49,419 bases of DNA, taken from the NCBI GenBank assembly GCA_034189125.1, contig JAXHVB010000085.1:1-49419 (forward strand), written 5' to 3'. Position numbers and translations under genes: made by a program. Origin of the DNA: UBA5862 sp002408105. GTDB lineage: Bacteria > Pseudomonadota > Gammaproteobacteria > Pseudomonadales > UBA5862. The notes beneath the pieces are model-generated. The model saw only the letters and a list, made by a program, of their open reading frames with translations. It ran no database searches and was not told the origin of the DNA. Below, piece after piece: positions 24,803-33,051 of the stretch; position 1 is the stretch's first letter, and the number at the start of each line of letters is the position of its first letter.

Positions 24803-26089
24803 ATGCCCAACCCCAAAATTGAGACCCTCGCGTTGCACGCCGGTTACGTGCCTGAACCGACCACGCGCGCTGCCGCCGTGCCCATTTACCAGAGCACCTC
24901 TTTCGTGTTCGACGACACCCAGCATGGAGCGGACCTGTTCAATCTGGAGGTGGAGGGCAACATCTACAGCCGCATCGGCAACCCCACGACCGCGGTGCTG
25001 GAGCAACGGGTTGCTGTAATGGAGGGTGGCGTGGGTGCGCTCGCGGTGGCATCCGGGATGGCTGCCATCACCTACGCGGTTCAGACCATTGCCGATGCCG
25101 GGGACAACATCGTCAGCACCAGTGCGCTTTACGGCGGCACCTACAACCTGTTTGCTCACACCCTGCCACGGCTCGGCATATCGGTGCGGTTTTGTCGCCA
25201 CGATGACTACGAAGCCATGGCGGCCCTCGTTGACGACCGCACCAAGGCGATCTTCTGTGAATCGATCGGGAACCCGTCGGGGAACGTGGCAGACCTTGCC
25301 CAGCTGGCGGACCTCGCACACGGAAAGGGCATTCCGCTGATCGTCGACAACACCGTGCCAAGCCCCTACCTGTGCAGGCCGTTCGAGCATGGGGCGGACA
25401 TCGTGGTGCATTCACTCACCAAGTACATGGGTGGCCATGGCACCACCGTGGGTGGCATTGTGGTTGACTCGGGCAGCTTCCCCTGGGCCGATCACCCTGA
25501 GCGCTTTCCGATGATGGCGGTCCCGGACCCCTCGTACCACGGGGTGGTCTACAGCGATGCATTCGGACCTGCCGCCTTTATCGGGCGGTGCCGTGTGGTG
25601 CCACTGCGCAACATGGGGGCTGCGCTCGCACCGTTGAGCGCCTTTATGCTGCTGCAGGGCATCGAGACCTTACCGGTGCGGATGGACCGACACTGCGAAA
25701 ATGCCCAGAAAGTGGCGCAGTACTTGGACTTTCATCCGGACGTTGAGTGGGTGAAGTACGCAGGCCTGAGCTCCAGTCCAGACCAACCCCTGGCGGCGCG
25801 ATACCTTGGAGGCCAGGCCTCCGGCATTCTCAGCTTCGGTATTCGCGGTGGCTTCGAGGCCGGGGCACGTTTCATCGACGCGCTGCAAATGATCTTTCGG
25901 TTGGTCAATATCGGCGATGCCAAGTCGCTGGCATGCCATCCGGCATCCACCACGCACCGCCAGCTTGGGCGGGACGAGTTGCTGGCCGCGGGTGTCACCG
26001 ACGACATGGTGCGCCTGTCCATCGGGATCGAGCACATTGATGACATCCTCGCCGACGTGGAGCAGGCACTGGATCGTGCCATGCCCTGA
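24803..26089 (+). CDS. metY: O-acetylhomoserine sulfhydrylase
   Basis: The 428-residue PLP enzyme of the Cys/Met-metabolism family makes homocysteine from O-acetylhomoserine and sulfide (direct sulfhydrylation). PLP Lys207 lies in VVHSLTKYMGGHG. Other family motifs are GNIYSRIGNPTTAVLEQRV, ASGMAAITYAV, YGGTYNLF and LACHPASTTHRQL, and the length fits MetY rather than the shorter MetB/MetC. ATG at 24803 follows AAAGGAG. It fits the sulfur-related genes further downstream (cysZ, YeeE pair, persulfide-type hydrolase). Confidence 0.93.
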   Translation: MPNPKIETLALHAGYVPEPTTRAAAVPIYQSTSFVFDDTQHGADLFNLEVEGNIYSRIGNPTTAVLEQRVAVMEGGVGALAVASGMAAITYAVQTIADAGDNIVSTSALYGGTYNLFAHTLPRLGISVRFCRHDDYEAMAALVDDRTKAIFCESIGNPSGNVADLAQLADLAHGKGIPLIVDNTVPSPYLCRPFEHGADIVVHSLTKYMGGHGTTVGGIVVDSGSFPWADHPERFPMMAVPDPSYHGVVYSDAFGPAAFIGRCRVVPLRNMGAALAPLSAFMLLQGIETLPVRMDRHCENAQKVAQYLDFHPDVEWVKYAGLSSSPDQPLAARYLGGQASGILSFGIRGGFEAGARFIDALQMIFRLVNIGDAKSLACHPASTTHRQLGRDELLAAGVTDDMVRLSIGIEHIDDILADVEQALDRAMP

Positions 26090-26117
26090 AGTGGCGAGGC
26101 GGTGAAGGGTGTTGCTG

Positions 26118-26148
26118 CACTGGCCTGCAGCGTGGCTGCAGGCCAGTG
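26118..26148. repeat. perfect 14-bp inverted repeat between metY and the helicase gene
   Basis: CACTGGCCTGCAGC (26118-26131) and GCTGCAGGCCAGTG (26135-26148) form a flawless hairpin with a GTG loop, 28 bases after the metY stop. No T-run follows. The sequence TATACT begins two bases beyond it at 26150, so it could end metY transcripts, protect an mRNA end, or act as an operator over a promoter for the helicase. Confidence 0.8.
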
Positions 26149-26213
26149 CTATACTGCGCGGCTGAGTCGGGGGTGCAATCGCGCCGCCCAGCATTCAAGG
26201 CGACAGAATTCCG

Positions 26214-27455
26214 GTGACTTCCGAAAGTACCCAAACCCAACCCGACATCGTGATCGAAGCGAACGCCGGTGGCGACCCCGGCACCGAGGCAGCGCCTGTT
26301 CCCTTCAGTCGCTTCGATTTGCCTGAGGCACTGAGGCGTGCGATCGACGCAGCCGGCTTTGCCCACTGCACACCGATTCAAGCGGAATCGCTGCAGTACA
26401 GCCTGCATGGGCTGGACATTGCCGGCCAGGCGCAAACCGGTACTGGAAAAACCGCGGCGTTTTTGATCACGGCAATCGCCGGGTTGCTGAACAACCCCCC
26501 CGACAGCACAAGGTACCGGGGTGAGCCGCGGGCGCTGGTGCTCGCGCCGACCCGGGAGCTGGCGCTGCAGATTGCCGACGATGCCCGCCAGCTCAACCGC
26601 TTCGCCGACCTGCAAGTGGTGACCCTGATTGGTGGAATGGACTACCAGCGCCAACGGGACCAACTGCGCGGTGCACTCACGGACATTGTCGTGGCCACCC
26701 CGGGACGTCTGCTCGATTTCGTGGAAAGCCGCGACCTGTTCTTGGATCAGCTCGAAATCCTAGTGATCGACGAAGCCGATCGCATGCTCGACATGGGGTT
26801 CATTCCTCAGGTGCGGCGGATTATCCGCCAGACACCGCGCAAGGAGTACCGGCAAACCCTGCTGTTCAGCGCCACGCTCAACACCGACATCATGCAGTTG
26901 GCCGAGCAGTGGACCGTCAAGCCCATGTGGATTGAGGTCCAGCCGGACCAGGTTGCGGCGCAAACCGTGGAGCAAGAGATGTACCTGGTCTCGGCCAAGG
27001 AAAAGTTCCCGCTCTTGGTGAACCTGTTGGAGCGCGCTGAGGGCCAGAAAGTGATCGTGTTTGCCAACCGCAGGGACCGCACCCGCAACCTCCTTAACAA
27101 GCTGGAGAAGCGCGGCATTCGTGCGGGCATGCTCTCGGGCGAGGTGCCCCAGGCCAAGCGGACCAAGACCCTGTCGCAGTTTCGCGGGGGGCAGCTCCAA
27201 GTCTTGGTGGCGACCGACGTGGCAGGGCGGGGCATCCACGTCGATGACATCGCGCTGGTGATCAATTACGACCTGCCGGACGATCCAGAGGACTACGTCC
27301 ACCGCATCGGCCGCACCGGCCGTGCCGGGGCCAGCGGCCATTCCATCAGTTTCGTCAGCGAAGATGACGCATTCGAGTTGCCGAAGATTGAGTCCCTGCT
27401 GGGCCTGAAGCTGACCACCCTGCAGCCGGATGCGGAGCTGCTCAGACTGGGGTGA
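26214..27455 (+). CDS. DEAD-box RNA helicase, RhlB-like
   Basis: The 413-residue helicase has the full set of motifs: F upstream with TPIQ (Q motif), AQTGTGKT (I), PTRELALQ (Ia), TPGRLLDF (Ib), IDEADRMLDMGF (II), FSAT (III), VIVFANRR (IV), ATDVAGRGIHVDDI (V) and HRIGRTGRAG (VI). The short C-terminus without a basic tail and the overall sequence resemble RhlB, the degradosome helicase, but other DEAD-box proteins of this size exist. The start is GTG at 26214. Its 3' end overlaps the convergent cysZ by 14 bases. Confidence 0.88.
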   Translation: MTSESTQTQPDIVIEANAGGDPGTEAAPVPFSRFDLPEALRRAIDAAGFAHCTPIQAESLQYSLHGLDIAGQAQTGTGKTAAFLITAIAGLLNNPPDSTRYRGEPRALVLAPTRELALQIADDARQLNRFADLQVVTLIGGMDYQRQRDQLRGALTDIVVATPGRLLDFVESRDLFLDQLEILVIDEADRMLDMGFIPQVRRIIRQTPRKEYRQTLLFSATLNTDIMQLAEQWTVKPMWIEVQPDQVAAQTVEQEMYLVSAKEKFPLLVNLLERAEGQKVIVFANRRDRTRNLLNKLEKRGIRAGMLSGEVPQAKRTKTLSQFRGGQLQVLVATDVAGRGIHVDDIALVINYDLPDDPEDYVHRIGRTGRAGASGHSISFVSEDDAFELPKIESLLGLKLTTLQPDAELLRLG

Positions 27456-28197
27456 CCTTGCGGGGGGCTTCCCCTGCGAGCCGCGCGATCCAAAATCGGG
27501 TGCCCCCGAGCACCGCTGCGGGCACCGCAAACAGGTTGAGCACCGGCACCCCTAGGGCGAAAAACAAGGGCAGTCCGAAGCCGCAGGCGGTCAACCGGTG
27601 TTGGCGCAGGCGCCCCAGCACCTCAGAAAAAGGCACCCGGTGGTTGTCGCCCGGGTAGTCGCAGAACTCAATGGCCAGCACCCAGGCGCCAAACAGCAGC
27701 CACAGCAGTGGCGCGACGGCGTTCACCAGCGGAACCGCGCCCAGCAGCAACAGCAGCAATCCGCGCGGCAACCAATACACCAGCTTGCGCAGCTCGCGCG
27801 ACAGGGCTCGGGGCACAAGCAGCAGCCAATCCCGAGGGTTCGCAGGTGGCGGTGGCGGACCACCGAGGGCGAGTTCTGCTCGTTCAGCGAGTAGGCCGTA
27901 AAAAGGCGCCCCGATCAGGGTCGTGAGGGTGGCGAACAAATAGACCATTACCACCAGGGTGAGCGCCCCAAGCACCCACTCGATGAGCCACTCAAGCCAG
28001 GACAGCCAATCCGGCAGGGCAGCGCTGGCCTGTTCGGCCAGTCCCGAGTAGACCCCGCTTAAACCCCAGAACACGCCGACCAGCAGCGCCAGGTTGAGTG
28101 CAATCGGTGCAATCAGGTAGCGGCGGTATTCAGGGCGTTGGAGGTCGGCGAAGCCGGCGCGAAGGTAGCCAAACCCAGCGTTCAAATCGGCAAACAT
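27442..28197 (-). CDS. cysZ: sulfate transporter CysZ (EI24 domain family)
   Basis: The 251-residue inner-membrane protein starts MFADLNAGFGYLRAGFADLQ, a typical CysZ N-terminus, and has about four to six membrane or hemi-membrane segments with the conserved YLFATLTTLIGAPFYGLLAE and FGLPLFFALGVPVLNLFAVP. CysZ channels bring in sulfate for cysteine synthesis. Assignment is by overall pattern; there is no catalytic signature. It is divergent from the fructosamine-kinase gene and convergent with the helicase. Confidence 0.8.
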   Translation of the reverse strand: MFADLNAGFGYLRAGFADLQRPEYRRYLIAPIALNLALLVGVFWGLSGVYSGLAEQASAALPDWLSWLEWLIEWVLGALTLVVMVYLFATLTTLIGAPFYGLLAERAELALGGPPPPPANPRDWLLLVPRALSRELRKLVYWLPRGLLLLLLGAVPLVNAVAPLLWLLFGAWVLAIEFCDYPGDNHRVPFSEVLGRLRQHRLTACGFGLPLFFALGVPVLNLFAVPAAVLGGTRFWIARLAGEAPRKVTPV

Positions 28198-28272
28198 CGG
28201 GGGGTATCATCCTCTGCAGACTGGCCTGGCTGTCAGGCATTGTACCGCCCGCTCGGCGGGAGGACCCATTCG

Positions 28273-29184
28273 ATGGCAGTGGCGGCACCCGATGACGCTT
28301 GGTTCGAGGCCCTGGTGGTGCGCCTGGCCGTCGAACTTGCCCAACCCGACCTGCGCCACCGTGCCCACCACCGGCTGGGGGGTGGCGACACCGCCCAAGT
28401 GTTTAGGCTGTTGTGCGCTGCGACGCCGGCCGATGCGCACTGGTTGGTCAAGGTCATGCCGGAGCCACAGCTCGATGCATTGACCGGCGAACTTGCGGGC
28501 CTCGCGGCCCTGGCACGGACTCAGGCGGTTCGCGTGCCCGCCCCGGTGTGTGCCGGGGTGTGGGGCCAGTACGCGTATATGGTGCTGGAGTGGATTGACC
28601 TCAAGCCGCTGGACAGGCCAGGCGCCGTTCGCCTCGGACAGGCCATGGCCCGTCTTCATGCGGTCGAAGGGCCGGCGTTCGGGTACAGGCGCGACAACCA
28701 CCTGGGCGCGAACCCGCAGCTGAACGGCTGGTGCGATGACTGGACCGAATTCTTCGTCCGCCGCCGATTGGCGCCGCAACTGCGGATGGCGGCTACGCAG
28801 CTGGCGGGCGATGGTGGTGAGAAGGGCGAGGCCCTGATCGAGCGGGTGCCTGGCCTGCTGGCGGGCCACCGGCCGGCGCCAAGCCTCCTGCACGGGGATC
28901 TGTGGAGCGGCAATGTCGGTGTGACCCCAAGTGGAGAGCCAGTCGTTTTTGACCCCGCCGTACACTTTGGTGACCGCGAGTGCGACCTGGCCATGGCGGC
29001 GCTGTTCGGGGGGTTCGATCCCGAGTTTTTCTCAGCCTACGAAACCCTGCACCCCCTGCCCCCAGGTCACCTGCACCGGCGTGACCTGTATCAACTGTAC
29101 CACCTGCTGAACCACCTGAACCTGTTCGGGCGCCCGTACCGAGCACCGGTGCTGCGGTGCATGGAACGCCTGCTTGCTGCTTAA
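28273..29184 (+). CDS. fructosamine kinase family protein
   Basis: The 303-residue protein has the fructosamine-3-kinase/aminoglycoside-phosphotransferase fold: HRLGGGDTAQVFRL (nucleotide loop), LVKVMP (Lys), LEWIDL hinge, FGYRRDNHLGANPQLNGW, the catalytic loop LLHGDLWSGNVG and the metal-binding VVFDPAVHFGDRECDLAM. Such kinases phosphorylate protein- or sugar-bound ketoamines and start deglycation. ATG at 28273 is chosen; the longer upstream frame overlaps the divergent cysZ. It ends ten bases from the convergent YeeE gene. Confidence 0.88.
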   Translation: MAVAAPDDAWFEALVVRLAVELAQPDLRHRAHHRLGGGDTAQVFRLLCAATPADAHWLVKVMPEPQLDALTGELAGLAALARTQAVRVPAPVCAGVWGQYAYMVLEWIDLKPLDRPGAVRLGQAMARLHAVEGPAFGYRRDNHLGANPQLNGWCDDWTEFFVRRRLAPQLRMAATQLAGDGGEKGEALIERVPGLLAGHRPAPSLLHGDLWSGNVGVTPSGEPVVFDPAVHFGDRECDLAMAALFGGFDPEFFSAYETLHPLPPGHLHRRDLYQLYHLLNHLNLFGRPYRAPVLRCMERLLAA

Positions 29185-29193
29185 GGCGCCGCT

Positions 29194-29625
29194 TCAAGCC
29201 CGCTGCTGTTGTACTCGCCCGGCGATCCAGCTGCCAACCGCCATCGCAAGCACAAACACCAGCGGTTCTAGCCGGCCGAAACTGAGGGCGGCCAGGGCTG
29301 GCCCTGGACAGTAGCCTGCGAGCCCCCAGCCGACTCCGAAAAAAGCTGCCCCGATCAGCAAGCGCGCGTCGAGGGTGGATTTCTGCGGCAGGTGGAAGCG
29401 CGCGCCGAACCAAGGGCGAGGGCGCCTCAGCACCAAGGGAAAAGCGACCAGCGTCACGGCGACGGCGCCTCCCATCACCAAAGCAAGACTTGGATCCCAG
29501 TGGCCGAGGACGTCTAGAAAGTTCAATACCTTCTCAGGGTTGACCATCGCCGACAACGTAAGTCCCGCGCCGAACAAGGTGCCGCAGAACAGCGCCGCGG
29601 CGCTCGAAACGATGTGCGGGTTCAT
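29194..29625 (-). CDS. YeeE/YedE family half-channel (second of a pair)
   Basis: The 143-residue membrane protein has four segments and the family motif GWGLAGYCPGPALAALSFG, where the Cys is thought to pass a sulfur species through the pore; the N-terminal half has FGAGLTLSAMVNPEKVLNFLD. It overlaps the upstream partner by four bases (ATGA), so the two halves together should build one YeeE/TsuA-like unit for thiosulfate or related sulfur transport. ATG at 29625 is chosen over a long frame that shadows the partner. Confidence 0.88.
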   Translation of the reverse strand: MNPHIVSSAAALFCGTLFGAGLTLSAMVNPEKVLNFLDVLGHWDPSLALVMGGAVAVTLVAFPLVLRRPRPWFGARFHLPQKSTLDARLLIGAAFFGVGWGLAGYCPGPALAALSFGRLEPLVFVLAMAVGSWIAGRVQQQRA

Positions 29626-30053
29626 CCTGCCACCCCCAGCCAGTGGCGGGTAACGACGGTGGTTACCACACCGGTCAGCATGAACACCAGGGTGGCGGCC
29701 AAGGAGCGCACAGAACGTCGACCGAGCCCACACACACCGTGTCCACTGGTACAGCCGTTGCCCAGCCGGGTGCCGAACCCGACCAGAAGGCCGGCCACCA
29801 CCAGGGTTACCAAGGGAAACTCTGTGCGTGGCGCAAACTGCAGGGTGGGGGCCTGGTGAAACAGCACGCCGGCACCGGCCACCATGCCGGCGAGAAACAG
29901 CAGCCGCCAGAGGCGGTCCCCACGGGCACGCGCCAGGCCGAAGAAAATGCCGCTGATGCCTGCGATCCGGCCGGTGGTTGCCAGCAGACCGGTGGCGCCA
30001 CCTCCGATCAACAGGCCGCCGGCCAGCGCAGTCCAAGGAGTGAAGTCCGTCAT
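29622..30053 (-). CDS. YeeE/YedE family half-channel (first of a pair)
   Basis: The 143-residue membrane protein has four segments, GGLLIGGGATGLLATTGRIA near the N-terminus, and the conserved GNGCTSGHGVCGLGRRS with two cysteines (one in the pore position). It starts 23 bases after the metallo-hydrolase gene and overlaps the second half-channel. The order hydrolase, YeeE-a, YeeE-b matches sulfide-stress operons known from Xylella and Agrobacterium under BigR. Import or export of the sulfur species cannot be told from the sequence. Confidence 0.9.
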   Translation of the reverse strand: MTDFTPWTALAGGLLIGGGATGLLATTGRIAGISGIFFGLARARGDRLWRLLFLAGMVAGAGVLFHQAPTLQFAPRTEFPLVTLVVAGLLVGFGTRLGNGCTSGHGVCGLGRRSVRSLAATLVFMLTGVVTTVVTRHWLGVAG

Positions 30054-30076
30054 CGGTTCGGCCCTCTGCGTTCAGT

Positions 30077-30937
30077 TTAAAGTTGATTCAAAGGCAAGCG
30101 CAGGTAGGCGATGCCATTGTCATCGGCTGTCGGAAGCGCCCCGGCATGGATGTTGACTTGCAGGGCGGGCAGGATGAGCCGCGGAGCGGCGAGGTTCGCG
30201 TCGCGTGCGTTGCGCGCGGCTACAAAGGTGTCCTGGTCTATGCCCTCGTGGACATGGACGTTGCCGCGGCGCTGCCTGCCCACGGTGCTGAGGTGCTGGG
30301 GTGTACGTTTCGCTGGTGGATAGTCGTGACACAGAAACACGCGAGTTTCGTCCGGCAGCGCGAACAGGCGCTGGATCGATGCGTACAGTACCGCAGCATC
30401 GCCCCCGGGAAAGTCGCATCGGGCGGTGCCATAGTCCGGCATGAACAAGGTGTCGCCGACGAACACGGCATCTTCGACCCGGTAACTGACGCAAGCGGGT
30501 GTGTGCCCTGGGGTGTGCATCACTTCGATGTCCAGGTTGCCAACCTTCAGTCGATCCCCGTCGGCGAACAGCAGGTCGAACGGCCGGCCGCCGACAAAGG
30601 TTTCGGGTGGGAGGCCATAGAGGCCGGCAAAATGAGCTTGCACCTCGGCGACCTGGGCTCCGATGCCGATCGATGCGCCTGTGCGTTCGCGGATCAGGTG
30701 GGCTGCACTCAAATGGTCAGCGTGCACATGGGTTTCCAGCACATGGCGAACGGCCAGCCCTTGCGCTGCCGTGAAGGCCAGCAAGCGCTCGACGCTGTGG
30801 GAGTCCACCCGGGCTGCAGCGGGTTCGTAGTCGAGCACTGGATCAATGATGGCGGCCTCACGGGTGACAGGGTCCGCCAGCACATAGGAGTAGGTAGAGG
30901 TGTCGGCGTGAAAGAAGGCGGTGATCTCGGCAGCCAT
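30077..30937 (-). CDS. metallo-beta-lactamase-fold hydrolase, persulfide dioxygenase-like
   Basis: The 286-residue protein has THVHADHLSAAH (HxHxDH motif), MHTPGHTPACV, GDTLFMPDYGTARCDFPGGD and VFLCHDYPP, which is the ETHE1/Blh pattern rather than that of glyoxalase II. ETHE1-type enzymes oxidise glutathione persulfide to sulfite with one iron held by His, His and Asp. ATG at 30937 is chosen because a palindrome (30986-31013) and a likely promoter lie just upstream; a longer in-frame start at 31078 would run through them. It is the first gene of a three-gene sulfur operon with the two YeeE halves. Confidence 0.87.
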   Translation of the reverse strand: MAAEITAFFHADTSTYSYVLADPVTREAAIIDPVLDYEPAAARVDSHSVERLLAFTAAQGLAVRHVLETHVHADHLSAAHLIRERTGASIGIGAQVAEVQAHFAGLYGLPPETFVGGRPFDLLFADGDRLKVGNLDIEVMHTPGHTPACVSYRVEDAVFVGDTLFMPDYGTARCDFPGGDAAVLYASIQRLFALPDETRVFLCHDYPPAKRTPQHLSTVGRQRRGNVHVHEGIDQDTFVAARNARDANLAAPRLILPALQVNIHAGALPTADDNGIAYLRLPLNQL

Positions 30938-30985
30938 GGAAGGGATCCCTGGGTTGGTGGGCGCTTCTGCTGTGGCCAGTCTAAC

Positions 30986-31013
30986 AAATACATTAGGCAT
31001 GTCTAATGTATTT
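30986..31013. promoter_or_regulatory. palindromic operator candidate for the sulfur operon
   Basis: AAATACATTAG (30986-30996) and CTAATGTATTT (31003-31013) are perfect 11-bp arms around a six-base centre whose inner CA/TG also pair. It lies 48-76 bases upstream of the hydrolase ATG. The ATTAG/CTAAT AT-rich dyad and the operon content suggest an ArsR-family sulfide sensor of the BigR/SqrR type. No regulator gene is adjacent. Confidence 0.75.
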
Positions 31014-31154
31014 TTGAAGCGCGGCCACCGCCGCGCAGCCTGTCGCCGCCCCGGCTCGAAAAACAGGCGCCTGGTCATGGAGGTTTAACAGAGGGTCTCT
31101 ACTGTGATCCGCCTCACATTTGTGGATTGGCCCAACTGCCAGGAGAGCTTCGCC

Positions 31155-32963
31155 ATGGCCCGATTCCCCGGTAACCGAACCTTGATCGCCACAGCCGTCG
31201 CGCTCGCATGCAACTCCAGTTTTGGGGCGAGTCTGACCATCTTCCACAACAACGACGGTGAGTCGAAACTGTTTGGCGACGCACACTTCGGCGGTGCCGA
31301 CTACTTCAAGGCGACCTTGGATGCCCGCCGCGACAACGCCGCTGCATTCGGCCGTGATTTCCTGACCTTGTCTTCTGGGGACAACTTTCTGGCTGGCGCC
31401 GCATTCAATGCCAGCCTTGCCTCAGGGCCGCTGGGCGGGCGCACGTACTACGATGCCCTGGTTCTGAAGGAGATCGGCTACGATGCCATCACCCTGGGCA
31501 ACCACGATTTCGATTTCGGGCCCGAGGTCCTGGCCGATTTCATCAACCACTACAATGCCGCGGGCGGCAGCGCGCCCTTCTTGTCAGCGAACCTGGACTT
31601 CAACGCCGAGGCCAACCTCAATGCGCTGAAAGCGGGTGGCCAAATTGCTAGCAGCACTGTGGTGACCCGCGGGGCGGAGTCCTATGGAGTGATTGGTGTC
31701 ACCACCGAAACCCTGCCGAATGTGTCCAATCCAGGCCCTGTGGGCGTCAATCCCGTGCTCGCCGCGATTCAGAACGAAGTGGCCGTGCTGAAAAACCAAG
31801 GGGTTAACAAGATCATCCTGTCGTCCCACCTGCAGGGCATTCAGAATGAACTGGACTTGGTTTCCCAGCTCAGCGACGTCGATGTCGTGATTGCCGGCGG
31901 TGGTGACGAGCTCCTGCTGAACGCGGACAACGCCCGCAACGCGGCTGACGAAGCCACGGGCCCCTACCCGGTGGTGGTGCAGGACGCCGATGGAAAGAAC
32001 GTTGCGGTCGTGACGACTGTGGGTGAGTACCTTTACGTCGGTGAGCTGGCTGTCGAATTCGACGCCAACGGAGAGGTGATCAACGTCGCGGGGGAGCCGA
32101 TCGTGGTGGACAAAACCGCGGTCACGCCGGACGCCACAGTCCAAACGAACGTGATCGCGCCCCTGGAGGCGGCGATTGCCGCGGCCAACGCGACCCAGGT
32201 CGCCACCACCGATGTCTTTGTGGAACACAGTGACGGCAACACCAACGGCCCCCGGGTGATTCGTCAGCGGGAAACCAACCTGGGGGACCTGATCGCCGAC
32301 GCCTTCGTGTTTGCCGTGCAGCAGGAGAACACGGGTTTGACCGCCGGCAACACCCTCATCGGACTGACCAACAGCGGCGGCATTCGAGAGGACCTCGACA
32401 ACGACCAGGACGGTTCGATCACCCAGGGCGAGGTGATGGCGGTTCTCCCCTTCCCGAACACCATGGCGGTGATTGGCAATGTCGACGTTGCCACCCTGGT
32501 TGCCGCGCTGGAGAACAGCGTGTCGCAGATTCAGCCGGATGGGACCGGCAGTGATGGGCGGTTCGCGCAAATTTCTGGGTTTGAGTTCGGGTACGACCGC
32601 AACAAACCTGTTGGCCAGCGGGTGACCGAGGTTCGCCTCGCCGATGGCACCCTGGTTTGGACCCAGGCCGAAGGGGCCCTGTTCGCCGGGCTGTTCGACA
32701 TCGCCACCAACAGCTTCCTGGCGGCCGAGGGTACGCCGGACAACTACGACTTCAGCGGTACCACCAAGACGATCCTGTCCACCGGCTACGGAGACGCCTT
32801 GTTGTCGTACCTAACCTCGCCGCTCGGTCTAAACGGCGCGGTGCTGGGAGCGGAATACCCACTGGAAGGCCTCGGTCGCATCAGTGCAGTGCCCGTTCCC
32901 GCGGCCGTGTGGCTGCTGGGCGGGGCCTTGGCCGGCCTTGCGGGTTTGCGTCGCCGAACCTGA
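31155..32963 (+). CDS. secreted 5'-nucleotidase-like metallophosphatase with VPVPA-type sorting tail
   Basis: The 602-residue product has a signal peptide (MARFPGNRTLIATAVALACN, cleavage near SFGA), a metallophosphatase domain (HNNDGES 31-37, SSGDNF, TLGNHDFDFG 113-122, SSHLQG with His225) and a 5'-nucleotidase C-terminal domain (RQRETNLGDLIADAF, TNSGGIRED). The C-terminus is an exosortase-sorting tail: VPVPAAVWL from residue 579, a hydrophobic helix, then RRRT. Two metal-site elements differ from the usual family: DxH reads DGE (34-36) and GHxH reads GGDE (249-252). ATG at 31155 is chosen because AGGAG lies just upstream. A terminator follows. Confidence 0.88.
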   Translation: MARFPGNRTLIATAVALACNSSFGASLTIFHNNDGESKLFGDAHFGGADYFKATLDARRDNAAAFGRDFLTLSSGDNFLAGAAFNASLASGPLGGRTYYDALVLKEIGYDAITLGNHDFDFGPEVLADFINHYNAAGGSAPFLSANLDFNAEANLNALKAGGQIASSTVVTRGAESYGVIGVTTETLPNVSNPGPVGVNPVLAAIQNEVAVLKNQGVNKIILSSHLQGIQNELDLVSQLSDVDVVIAGGGDELLLNADNARNAADEATGPYPVVVQDADGKNVAVVTTVGEYLYVGELAVEFDANGEVINVAGEPIVVDKTAVTPDATVQTNVIAPLEAAIAAANATQVATTDVFVEHSDGNTNGPRVIRQRETNLGDLIADAFVFAVQQENTGLTAGNTLIGLTNSGGIREDLDNDQDGSITQGEVMAVLPFPNTMAVIGNVDVATLVAALENSVSQIQPDGTGSDGRFAQISGFEFGYDRNKPVGQRVTEVRLADGTLVWTQAEGALFAGLFDIATNSFLAAEGTPDNYDFSGTTKTILSTGYGDALLSYLTSPLGLNGAVLGAEYPLEGLGRISAVPVPAAVWLLGGALAGLAGLRRRT

Positions 32964-32991
32964 CCGCACTCGCCGGACCAGTCGACACAGG

Positions 32992-33030
32992 CCGCCGGGC
33001 TCAGTCTACGCTGGGCCCGGCGGTGTTGTT
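32992..33030 (+). terminator. intrinsic terminator after the nucleotidase gene
   Basis: CCGCCGGGC (32992-33000) pairs with GCCCGGCGG (33015-33023), and the stem extends inward through TCAG/CTGG to about 13 pairs with a six-base loop. A TGTTGTTT tract follows. It begins 28 bases after the stop codon. Confidence 0.8.
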
Positions 33031-33051
33031 TGTGCAATCATAGGTTGAGCC

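Noticed and set aside
30077..31078. longer start for the persulfide-type hydrolase
   Set aside because: The extra 47 residues would be encoded across the palindrome and lack similarity to the family; ATG 30937 fits better.
31584..32570. 328-codon open frame on the minus strand inside the nucleotidase gene
   Set aside because: The plus-strand frame has a signal peptide, family motifs and a sorting tail; this one has none.
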